DNA of 64,000 nucleotides from Flammeovirgaceae bacterium UBA6059 (GTDB lineage Bacteria; Bacteroidota; Bacteroidia; Cytophagales; Cyclobacteriaceae), in assembly GCA_002435755.1 (NCBI GenBank), contig DIYH01000024.1, positions 186,001-250,000 on the forward strand, in the 5' to 3' direction. A program made the position numbers and the translations under genes. Below the pieces are notes generated by a model. It was not told the DNA's origin, ran no database searches, and saw only the letters and a program-made list of their open reading frames with translations. Below, piece after piece: positions 35,041-43,143 of this stretch (position 1 is the first letter of the stretch; each line of letters opens with the position of its first letter).

Positions 35041-35356
35041 ATCTTAAAGACGGCTTGGTGATGCCTTTCCAGAGTTCTGATTTGACGGAGTTGAGTTGTG
35101 TCATCATATTATAGGCGGAAGCGGTGGCGCTGTAAAGCCGCTTTCTTCGGCCGCCACGCTCGGCAGTAGGTTCTCCAAACTCTGATTTCACCCAGCCCTT
35201 TTTTTCCATACGCTTCAACACCACATGGATCGCAGGTATTGATATGTGCTTATTCAGTGCATCATGATAATGCTTAGCGATATCCACACTATTTGACCTT
35301 TCATGATTGAGTAAGATCATCAGCACTATTTCCTCAAGAGAACCGATCAGTTCCAT
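35027..35356 (-). CDS. PadR-family transcriptional regulator
   Basis: A 109-residue PadR-type winged-helix protein: I-V-L-M-I-L-L-N-H near the start, then I-H-V-V-L-K-R-M-E-K-K-G-W-V and G-R-R-K-R-L-Y in the wing. It is encoded first and overlaps the permease gene, so repressor and transporter are produced together. Two direct repeats immediately upstream are candidate binding sites. Confidence 0.9.
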   Translation of the reverse strand: MELIGSLEEIVLMILLNHERSNSVDIAKHYHDALNKHISIPAIHVVLKRMEKKGWVKSEFGEPTAERGGRRKRLYSATASAYNMMTQLNSVKSELWKGITKPSLRYEGL

Positions 35357-35360
35357 TAAA

Positions 35361-35409
35361 TTAATATTTGTTTAAGTTATCGATACGAATATGATTAATA
35401 TTTGTTTAA
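35361..35409. promoter_or_regulatory. Direct repeats upstream of the PadR-permease operon
   Basis: TTAATATTTGTTTAA occurs twice exactly, at 35361-35375 and 35395-35409, 34 bases apart (about three helical turns). The first begins 5 bases before the start codon, covering the ribosome-binding region. This is a plausible PadR autoregulatory site. The remainder of the gap to 35718 shows no gene. Confidence 0.55.
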
Positions 35410-35718
35410 AAAATAGATCTATTCATGGTATTCACGTAAGATTTGCGAACCTGTCCAGGTGATTACGACGGCTTGACCTTCTGATCGGTCCTAAGCGAGC
35501 ATTACTTTTCCGAAATAAGCACTTAAGGAATAATGGTTTTGACACAGATCTGCCCTTAGAAGTCATTCCCAAAGGGAACCTATTTTCGAATTTGGAAACT
35601 CGAGTGTATGTGGGCCATAGATTCCCTGCCGTGAGTGAATGTAAGGATTGAACAGGTTAAAGGAAAACCAAGAAGTGATTAACAGGTTCTGTTTGTCAAA
35701 TGAGAGGCTAAGCATCGG

Positions 35719-38103
35719 TCACTCATAGTGAAGTGCATTAGCTGGATTAATTCTCTCGATTTGGAAAACCTTAAGACCTGCCACGATCAAAATGATCAGA
35801 AATGTAGCTAATGCCACCCCGGCAAATGATATGAAGCCAAGTGTGATCTGGTAACTGAAATTTTGAAGCCATCCATCCATCAGATACCACGTCGTAGGTA
35901 TCCCGATGATATTACCTATGACCAGCAGTCTCAAATAGTCCCGAGAAAGTAGGTACATGGTCTCCCGCATTTTTATGCCGAGTACTTTGCGAATAGCGAT
36001 CTCTTTCGTTCTTTCTTTGATGGTATAGCTCAATAGGGAATAAACGCCCATCATCGCGAGCAACACAGCAATACTGGTCAGGAGCCCTACAAGTTGACTT
36101 GTTCGCTGCTCTACCTTGTACAACTGATCAAACTGATCATCGGCGAAGGCATATTCGAAAGGTGTTTGCGGTAGCACTGAAGCGTAGACCTCTTCGATTT
36201 CAGAAACCATAGAAAAAACATCTTCCGAATTGAATTTGACCGAAACCTGTGAGTAATTACGATCATTGGAGATGACCAATACACATGGCTCCACAGTTGT
36301 ATGTAGTGATTTGTAGTTGAAGTCTTTTACTACTCCTGCCACAGGAGATTTTCTTTCTTTGCCAAACGCAGAAATGACCTTACCCAGACCCTGGTCCCAG
36401 CCTGCTGATTTTAGGGCTGTTTCGTTGATCACATAAGTATCTCGCATTCCCTCCGAAATGGCCTTGATATTTTCAATATCTCCTTCACTCATTTGGATGT
36501 CGAATGTTTCAATGAAATGCTTATCTGCTATGATCAGGTTCCAGCTCACCTCTTCCATCTGGTCATCCCAGCTTACTCTTTGATGCCAGTTAGGAGCGCC
36601 TGGTGTGAAGTTGGAAGCAGATATATGTTCAATACCAGCCACCCTCTTGAGCGCATCACTTAGTATCCCAACACTCTTTTGCGCCTCCTGATCATACAGC
36701 TGCAGTGTAATGATCCCATTTTGGTTGAGGCCTATGTCCTGGCTTCTCATGAATTCGAGCTGTCGATAAATAAAGACTGAGCAGAGGATCAGAACACATG
36801 AGACCGCAAATTGTGTCGTCAATAGTGCTTCCTTAAAGCGTTTGCCTTTGTTGCCAACCTTCACAGCGCCTTTGACCGCCTGTACCGGATTAAACGATAG
36901 CATGAACATCGAAATGTACGCCCCGGAAAAAAGAGCAATGGAAAGTATCAACAAGATCATACCTGAAATCAATACGGGGTTAGCCAGGTTGAGGGTCATA
37001 TCTGACGCTATGATCTCATTAATATAGGGAAGTGCCAGGAAGGTCAGCATCAAGGCGATCACCGAAGACAGGATGGCCGTAATGGTACTTTCAGAAATGA
37101 ACTGTAGAATGAGCTGAGGTCTGGTTGCTCCCAGTACCTTACGCACACCCACCTCCTTTATCCTTTTCATCGAACCTGCAATATTGAGGTTGATGAAATT
37201 GATAAAAGAGATCACCAGTACCGCCAGGGCAATACCACTATAAATCTGGAGATAGCGTGTATTGTAAGCTGGCTTTAGATTCCCACGGTTAGCTTGAAAG
37301 TGAATGTCTGATAAGGCTTGCAGCCTTAGGTTTTCGAATTTGAGCGTTTGGTTATCACCAAATTCCACAAGGATCTCTGATAGCTTGATCTCCGCTTTTC
37401 TTGCATTTGTACCTTCACGTAGCATCACATAGGTGAAATAGTTGAATTGCCCCCAGTTACCGGACAAGCTTGTACCCGGCTTGGCTGCTTCAAGATTTTC
37501 AAAGGGCACAACAAAGTCCAGGTCAAAATGACTGTTGGAAGTCAGCTTTTTGAAAATACCTGCAATGCTGAAGTCCATACGTCCGTCGATAGTGATTTTT
37601 TCACCTATGAGCCCGTTTCCGTCCGCGTATTTAGCGGCTACTTCTTCCGAAATAAGTACGGTATTGGGTGCCGGATTTGGTGAAGCAGCTCCTGCAACGA
37701 TCTCAAAATCGAACATGGAAAAAAGTGCCGGATCTGCCATGTAGACATTAGCCTCATTATACACTTCCTGCCTGTACTTGACTGCCACCTTTGTGTTGTA
37801 GCTAAACTTGTCAAGACGAGCATAAGACTCGAATTCCGGAAGTTCTGCCTGGATTTTGGGAGCTATGGGCGCTGATACCTTCACCCATCCATTTCCGGTA
37901 GCAAGGTTACCGGTTACTACTCTGTATATTCTGTCTTTGTTGCTGTGATATTGATCGAAGCTGAGTTCGTGATCGATATGGAGATAGGCGATCATGCACG
38001 CCGATATGCCGATAGCGAGTGCCAGCACATTGAGGAGAAAGGTGGTCTTGCTCTTCGTTAAAGACCGAAAAGAGGTGAGGATGATGTTCTTAAGCATGGC
38101 CAA
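35719..38103 (-). CDS. FtsX/MacB-type ABC permease without prefix domain
   Basis: A 794-residue two-module permease like the one at 11.8 kb, with helix 1 at about residues 20-42, coupling motifs V-G-V-R-K-V-L-G-A (about 320) and I-A-I-R-K-V-L-G (about 705), and no cytoplasmic prefix. It lies between two PadR-linked relatives and has its own 5' region. It ends on N-P-A-N-A-L-H-Y-E, the usual terminal pattern of this group. No ATPase partner is nearby. Confidence 0.87.
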   Translation of the reverse strand: MAMLKNIILTSFRSLTKSKTTFLLNVLALAIGISACMIAYLHIDHELSFDQYHSNKDRIYRVVTGNLATGNGWVKVSAPIAPKIQAELPEFESYARLDKFSYNTKVAVKYRQEVYNEANVYMADPALFSMFDFEIVAGAASPNPAPNTVLISEEVAAKYADGNGLIGEKITIDGRMDFSIAGIFKKLTSNSHFDLDFVVPFENLEAAKPGTSLSGNWGQFNYFTYVMLREGTNARKAEIKLSEILVEFGDNQTLKFENLRLQALSDIHFQANRGNLKPAYNTRYLQIYSGIALAVLVISFINFINLNIAGSMKRIKEVGVRKVLGATRPQLILQFISESTITAILSSVIALMLTFLALPYINEIIASDMTLNLANPVLISGMILLILSIALFSGAYISMFMLSFNPVQAVKGAVKVGNKGKRFKEALLTTQFAVSCVLILCSVFIYRQLEFMRSQDIGLNQNGIITLQLYDQEAQKSVGILSDALKRVAGIEHISASNFTPGAPNWHQRVSWDDQMEEVSWNLIIADKHFIETFDIQMSEGDIENIKAISEGMRDTYVINETALKSAGWDQGLGKVISAFGKERKSPVAGVVKDFNYKSLHTTVEPCVLVISNDRNYSQVSVKFNSEDVFSMVSEIEEVYASVLPQTPFEYAFADDQFDQLYKVEQRTSQLVGLLTSIAVLLAMMGVYSLLSYTIKERTKEIAIRKVLGIKMRETMYLLSRDYLRLLVIGNIIGIPTTWYLMDGWLQNFSYQITLGFISFAGVALATFLIILIVAGLKVFQIERINPANALHYE

Positions 38104-38340
38104 ATTTTTTAGTATAGGACTCTATTTCGGCCAACTGGTTGCACATTAGTGACAATCCAATACGTGAGCCGGTGCTCAAGACCTTTTTTGGAGAAAAGTG
38201 AGTTCGAGTTAGGATCGCCAAAAGACCAGATCAATGGACTTAATTGCAGAATTATTCTCTCAAACACTATTGTGAGAAGAATCCCAGCCTGACGGCATAA
38301 CAGGTCCGCAACCTCCTGTGATCAATTTGAGATTCCTGAT

Positions 38341-38409
38341 AAAGAATGGTCTTAGCAGAATTTAAGACCATTCTTTTCGGGAATGACGATTTTCTTATAT
38401 CGAACTTAT
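38341..38409. terminator. Terminator-like hairpin within a dispersed repeat (copy 1)
   Basis: AAAGAATGGTCTTA (38341-38354) and TAAGACCATTCTTT (38363-38376) form a perfect 14-base stem with an 8-base loop, 134 bases beyond the stop of the permease gene at 38510. The flanking sequence to 38409, read on the minus strand, matches 60725-60760 (TAAGTTC(G/A)ATATAAGAAAA then TCGTC(A/G)TTCC). It is therefore part of a repeat family. Confidence 0.65.
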
Positions 38410-38509
38410 GTTGAAAAGGAAATTACCTCTTACCGTACACCATGAATAGGCTCACCCATGATGATGAAAGCGATATAAGAGCGTCCTACTCGGGGCGCTC
38501 ATGTCAGTT

Positions 38510-41236
38510 CTATTCGGTCCTCAGAGATTTCACAGGATTATCCAATGCAGCTTTGATGGTCTGAAAGCCTATGGACAATGCGGTTATGACCATGACAATG
38601 ATCACTGGTACTACTACCACAAGTATTCCCATGTCGATGTGATAGACAAAGGTTTCGAGCCATCCATTCATAAGGTAATAGGCGATGGGAGTGATCAATA
38701 CGAATGCCACACCAATTAAAGATGAAAAATGAGCACCAATGAGTCCAAGGACATTAGCTACACTTGCACCTAATACTTTGCGTACCCCAATCTCCTTGGT
38801 TTTGGTGTCAATTAAGAAGCCTACCATCCCGATGAGCCCAAGACACCCAATAAGTATGGCAATAACTGTAAAGACATTGATCATCTGACTTAGCCGCTGC
38901 TCCTGCACATATTGATCTTCAAATCGATCTTCAACAAACCGATACTCTACCGCATTGACATTGTCAAAGTCAGCCCAGGTAGACTCGATGTGCGCCAATG
39001 CTTGTGATAAGTCTTCTGTATTGACCAATATGCTTGCTCGCCTGAGCCGGGAACTGGACTTTATCATGACCATAGGAACAATAGGACTGTGTAAGGACTC
39101 AAAGTGAAAGTTTTCTGTCACTCCATAAATACGCCCCTTGTATACACCATAGCTCAGGTTTTCTCCTATGATTTCGTTGGGATCGTCATAACCGAGCGCT
39201 TCAGAGGCAGCACGGTTGATCACAAAATAGCCTATACTATCTGCGAAAGTGTCCATTTGTCTTTGAAAATCATCTCCCGCTACGAGTTGAATATCGTATG
39301 TTTTCAGAAAATCCTCATCTACCATTATTCCCGGTAGACGAAAGTCAAGATCCACCTTAGTCTCCCCCCTAAAAAAATTAGCTCCCCAACTGTCCATGAG
39401 CCTTCCGGTAGGTATGCGGGAAGAATAGGCTACTGATTCTATGTTAGGACTGGAGAGCAACTCTGTCTTAAAAGTCTCTAAGTTTTCAATGTTTCTGCTG
39501 AGAGGTAGGTCGATCAATGCCTCTTTGCGATAGCCAGGATCGGAAGTCCTTATAAATTCAATTTGGCTCTCGATGACCGTGAGTGCGAAGATCAGACCTA
39601 ACACTACGGCATACTGGACCGTAACCAGGACCGAACGAAAATTGAGCCTGGAAGGACGTAGCGATAGCTTACCCTTGAGAGACTGTACCATGTTGAGTCG
39701 TGAGAGAAAGAATGCCGGGTAGAGTCCGGCAATCAGTCCGATGATGATGAGCAGGCCGAGCAAGGCGATAACCAAGAGGTAATTGTCAATGACATTGAGG
39801 GTCATGGTTTTTTCTACAAAATCGTTAATAAAGGGTAGTGCTGACCAGGCAAGTATCATGGCAATAGGTAATGACAGCATGGTGATAAGCGTCGACTCTA
39901 CCAGGAACTGTGTGACCAATGCTGATTTACCACTCCCAAGCACTTTGCGAACACCGATCTCCTTGAGACGCCTTGTGAAGTGGGAGGTTGAAAGGTTCAT
40001 GTAGTTGACACAGGCGATGAGGAGCAAGAGTACGCCAACGATGGAAAAGATGTAAACCTGATCAATACTACCATTGGTCTCATACTCGCCTTCGAGATTG
40101 GAGTATAAATGGATGTCCGTCAACGGCTGAAATTCGAATTGGTAGAATTCGCTTGGTGATTTGCCACGAATGGGATCGAGGTACTTTTCCCAGAATGCAG
40201 AAGATGATTCGGTGAGTGCGGCTATGTCTGCTCCAGGCGTAGCACGGAAGTAAGTCAACCAGTTGTAGTTGCCGCCTACATTGTTCATGGTACCTTCTCC
40301 GAAAGCCTGGGCGACCAAACGAAGAGGAGCGAGGTATTCAAAATGAAAATGCTGTTGATCCGGCATGTCTGCCATGACACCCGTGATCTTGAAGTTAAAC
40401 TCCTCACCTCTGGCGTATAGTTTGACGGTCTGCTCAAGTAGGTTTTGCTCTTCCCAGTCATTACCGAATATACGGATGGCTGAGGCTTCTGTCAGGACCA
40501 GAGAGAAAACATCATTGAAGGCCGTCTCGGGCGAACCCAGAAGAAATGGAAAAGTGAATATGTCGAATACATCATCATCCGCGAAAATCACGGGCTCACC
40601 AGGAAACCTCTGATCTCCGTGCTGCAGGTCTGGAAAGGCCCAGGGAAAGAACCGTGTGGCATGTGTGATGGCGGGATAGTCCGCCTTGAGTCGCTCTGCA
40701 TGCCCAGCGGAAGCAAAAGCCCATTGTCTGCTGAGTTCTCCATCTACAGTGAAGTTTTTGACGGTGACACGGTAGATGTTTTGCGCATGCTCATGGTGTT
40801 GGTCATAGCTCAGTTCGTCTTGAACGAATAAGAAGATGAGGATACAGGCAGCCATCCCTGTGGACAGACCGATCAGGTTGATGGCAGTATTCATTTTGTA
40901 TTTCCTGAATTGGCGAGATGCCATTCTTGCATAGTTAAGAAGCATATGAGTTGAGTTTTTGAAGTTGTCAAAGTTGAAAAGTGGCCGGAGTAGCATCGGG
41001 TGAAGGAGTAGGATCACTTCACGCCACAGCCAAAGGGCCTGACCACTGCGACTGATTTGGTAGACCCGTATTTGTTCTGATAAGTCACCCGAGATATCTT
41101 CATAGTACTCTGGCTTGATGAGTCTGCGCAGTAGCCTGAGCGCAAGTGAGTTATCAATATGATTACTACTGTTTGCCAAAGTCGAATGCGATTTTAGGGA
41201 TGGCGCTCCACAGTTTTTGGCGACTTTCTTGCGCAT
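38510..41236 (-). CDS. FtsX/MacB-type ABC permease with N-terminal prefix domain
   Basis: About 908 residues from the ATG at 41236, which lies 71 bases inside the PadR gene; a longer frame opens to 41314. The conserved prefix domain (S-L-A-L-R-L-L-R-R-L-I-K-P-E-Y-Y ... I-S-G-D-L-S-E-Q) begins only near 41150, just after the PadR stop, where the only in-frame candidate is an ATT codon at 41158. The true start is therefore uncertain. Two MacB/FtsX modules follow, with coupling motifs I-G-V-R-K-V-L-G-S and I-G-V-R-K-V-L-G-A. The substrate is unknown and no ATPase gene is nearby. Confidence 0.85.
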   Translation of the reverse strand: MRKKVAKNCGAPSLKSHSTLANSSNHIDNSLALRLLRRLIKPEYYEDISGDLSEQIRVYQISRSGQALWLWREVILLLHPMLLRPLFNFDNFKNSTHMLLNYARMASRQFRKYKMNTAINLIGLSTGMAACILIFLFVQDELSYDQHHEHAQNIYRVTVKNFTVDGELSRQWAFASAGHAERLKADYPAITHATRFFPWAFPDLQHGDQRFPGEPVIFADDDVFDIFTFPFLLGSPETAFNDVFSLVLTEASAIRIFGNDWEEQNLLEQTVKLYARGEEFNFKITGVMADMPDQQHFHFEYLAPLRLVAQAFGEGTMNNVGGNYNWLTYFRATPGADIAALTESSSAFWEKYLDPIRGKSPSEFYQFEFQPLTDIHLYSNLEGEYETNGSIDQVYIFSIVGVLLLLIACVNYMNLSTSHFTRRLKEIGVRKVLGSGKSALVTQFLVESTLITMLSLPIAMILAWSALPFINDFVEKTMTLNVIDNYLLVIALLGLLIIIGLIAGLYPAFFLSRLNMVQSLKGKLSLRPSRLNFRSVLVTVQYAVVLGLIFALTVIESQIEFIRTSDPGYRKEALIDLPLSRNIENLETFKTELLSSPNIESVAYSSRIPTGRLMDSWGANFFRGETKVDLDFRLPGIMVDEDFLKTYDIQLVAGDDFQRQMDTFADSIGYFVINRAASEALGYDDPNEIIGENLSYGVYKGRIYGVTENFHFESLHSPIVPMVMIKSSSRLRRASILVNTEDLSQALAHIESTWADFDNVNAVEYRFVEDRFEDQYVQEQRLSQMINVFTVIAILIGCLGLIGMVGFLIDTKTKEIGVRKVLGASVANVLGLIGAHFSSLIGVAFVLITPIAYYLMNGWLETFVYHIDMGILVVVVPVIIVMVITALSIGFQTIKAALDNPVKSLRTE

Positions 41237-41504
41237 GGTCGAGGGCCTTTTTGCCAAATGGTGTAACCATAAAGTACTTTTTGCGCTTGCCACCACGGAT
41301 GCTGGTCGCTTCACCCCAGCGCGTATTGAGGTAGCCTTTGTTTTCCATGCGCCGCAGAGCAGTCTGAAGTGCGCCGGTGCTGACCTTGCGCTCCAGCTTT
41401 TCTTCGATTTCCTGCTTGATGCTCACACCGTATGCTTCATTGTACAGTACTGCTACCGTCAACAGTACGATTTCCTCAAATTCTCCAAGTTGATAATCTC
41501 CCAT
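41166..41504 (-). CDS. PadR-family transcriptional regulator
   Basis: A 112-residue PadR protein (M-G-D-Y-Q-L-G-E-F-E-E-I-V-L-L-T-V at the start; L-Q-T-A-L-R-R-M-E-N-K-G-Y-L; G-K-R-K-K-Y-F in the wing). The ATG at 41504 fits the family better than the TTG three codons upstream, and a palindrome lies across it. It is the first gene of an overlapping pair with the FtsX permease. Confidence 0.9.
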   Translation of the reverse strand: MGDYQLGEFEEIVLLTVAVLYNEAYGVSIKQEIEEKLERKVSTGALQTALRRMENKGYLNTRWGEATSIRGGKRKKYFMVTPFGKKALDHAQESRQKLWSAIPKIAFDFGKQ

Positions 41505-41524
41505 AGGAATCAATTTAATTCCTA
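41504..41524. promoter_or_regulatory. Candidate PadR operator
   Basis: A perfect 7-base inverted repeat with a 7-base spacer (TAGGAAT, ATTCCTA) begins at the PadR start codon itself, so binding would block translation initiation or transcription of the pair. Confidence 0.55.
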
Positions 41525-41670
41525 AATGTAGTTATTATGAATAATAAAAAAGGCCTAAACCTCCTATACAGACTGTGTCTTTTCGAGAAGGTTACATTCC
41601 TACCGGAAAATGATTGGTCCGCACTACCGTCTTTAGTGGTAAGTTGGCGGTGATACCACAATAATAGCTT

Positions 41671-41691
41671 GGGCGCGTTTGTAACGCGTTC
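41671..41691 (+). repeat. REP-like palindrome, copy 1
   Basis: GGGCGCGTTTG followed by TAACGCGTTC forms a near-perfect hairpin (GCGTT/AACGC arms). It lies 16 bases beyond the transposase gene end and is the inverted partner of the copy at 42302. Confidence 0.75.
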
Positions 41692-41706
41692 ATCCAATAC
41701 CAATCA

Positions 41707-42249
41707 CTATGTAAGTTCTACAGGGATCAGTCCTCTGATTCCAGCATAGTCTCGTGCTGAACTATGTAAATAGTGTTCTGGCTCGTCAACTATCTCAGCC
41801 GCTACCGGATTCATATGAACATAATCAAGTTTCTGCTGAAGGAAACTATTGGTCTCGATTAGCTTCGGTTGGTTGCCGTCTAACCAAACTTTGTAATTGC
41901 TTATTCTCTTAAGATCCTTTCCTGCTCTTTCAAAAGCCCTTATCAACCACTCTTTTCTGCTCTCATTACATACTTTTATTTCGCCAACAAGTCGTTTGGA
42001 AGTATGCTTTTTGAAATCTCTAATGACCGAGGCAAGAGATTCCTTTTGACTACTGATAATCAGATGTAAGTGTGAAGGCATGAGGCACCATGCATGTATC
42101 GATAAACCTTTTTTCTTCTGGCAATAAATGAGCGAATCGACAATGGTGTGCTTGAATTCTTTTCTTGTAAACAGGTCTATCCAATACGCCACGGTGCAGG
42201 TGACGAAGTATATTCCATTAGGATCATGAAATTTATACTTTTCAGACAC
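41707..42249 (-). CDS. REP-associated tyrosine transposase (RAYT, Y1_Tnp superfamily)
   Basis: A 180-residue HUH-type transposase. The HUH metal motif lies in M-P-S-H-L-H-L-I-I (about residues 57-65), and the C-terminal Y-V-H-M-N-P-V-A-A-E-I-V and S-S-A-R-D-Y segments are typical of the Bacteroidota RAYT group. A canonical catalytic Tyr after the D-F-K-K-H-T-S-K helix is not obvious, as is usual in this group. It is bounded on both sides by inverted REP-like palindromes, the standard arrangement of a RAYT and its REP substrates. Such proteins move or copy the palindromes rather than a whole transposon. Confidence 0.88.
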   Translation of the reverse strand: MSEKYKFHDPNGIYFVTCTVAYWIDLFTRKEFKHTIVDSLIYCQKKKGLSIHAWCLMPSHLHLIISSQKESLASVIRDFKKHTSKRLVGEIKVCNESRKEWLIRAFERAGKDLKRISNYKVWLDGNQPKLIETNSFLQQKLDYVHMNPVAAEIVDEPEHYLHSSARDYAGIRGLIPVELT

Positions 42250-42301
42250 TTTTTAAATTTAGTGTGATTAAGCCCGTAATTTCATTTTTTATTCAAGTAA
42301 A

Positions 42302-42322
42302 GGACGCGTTGCAAACGCGCCC
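42302..42322 (-). repeat. REP-like palindrome, copy 2
   Basis: GGACGCGTTG followed by CAAACGCGCCC is the reverse complement of copy 1 at 41671 apart from three bases. It lies about 50 bases upstream of the transposase start. Confidence 0.75.
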
Positions 42323-42399
42323 TAGCGTTGGGTAGGCATGCAAGATGCTTTGTAGATTTACTTAATCATCTTGAAAACCGATAAACCTACCCCGATCGG

Positions 42400-42819
42400 T
42401 TAATCACGGGCTGGTCGCCAAAGCGGACCTACAGCCAGCAGCAGTATGAGCAGGTTGAAGAAGGCATTGGAAGGGTTGCCTGAGGCAATAGACCCGGAGG
42501 TGTCCAGGACAAACCACGAAAGGATACCGTAGAGTACGGCTCGTCTGATCATCTCGGGGGCTTTGTCATAAACAGAGGTGGAGAGCATCCATATCATCAC
42601 ACCCCAGCCAAACAAAAAACCTCCTGTCAGTGCTGATAGAAACCTGGTGTCCGGTGCGTCGTAGGTCATGTTGCCATCAACCGGCCAACTCAGTATGTCG
42701 AGCGTAAGTCTGGCAGGCTCCAAAGTGGCGTCCATGGTTCCCAGGAAAAACACAGGCCCGAAAGAACCAACAACGATCGCCGTGATCTTGAGCCAGAACT
42801 TGTGAAAACTGTGTGTCAT
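42400..42819 (-). CDS. Membrane protein of unknown function
   Basis: A 139-residue protein with four hydrophobic segments (about residues 10-28, 63-82, 90-108 and 118-134). A loop between helices 1 and 2 carries L-D-I-L-S-W-P-V-D-G. The sequence is distinctive but not a family that I can name. It stands alone between the REP region and the DUF4914 gene. Confidence 0.6.
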   Translation of the reverse strand: MTHSFHKFWLKITAIVVGSFGPVFFLGTMDATLEPARLTLDILSWPVDGNMTYDAPDTRFLSALTGGFLFGWGVMIWMLSTSVYDKAPEMIRRAVLYGILSWFVLDTSGSIASGNPSNAFFNLLILLLAVGPLWRPARD

Positions 42820-43143
42820 TGTATGAAATGTTTGATCCCAACAATACTAGTATAGCTGCCCGGAATATTCTAGACGGTAGCGTACATCGAATGTGAAAAT
42901 GACTACCAGACCACTTGGTAGTTTTCTGACTCTGTTTGTTGCCTAAATGGTAATTACAAAGTAAGAAACGCTTTAAGAATATTAATTCAAGATTCATTGT
43001 AGATTGATTCTTAAGCACTCAAGAAGGCTCGATGGGCATAAAAAGCATTGGTCATGTGATGATACTGACGAGAGTCATTAAGCTCTCTTACAAAAGTTAG
43101 GTCTTCAGATAACGTCCGGTTATAGCTTTATAAAAAAAACGAT
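42820..43143. other. Intergenic region without a supported gene
   Basis: A 113-codon minus frame overlapping it (42677-43018) is a shadow of the membrane protein gene on its right end and not protein-like. Promoters for the neighbouring genes must lie here. Confidence 0.4.
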
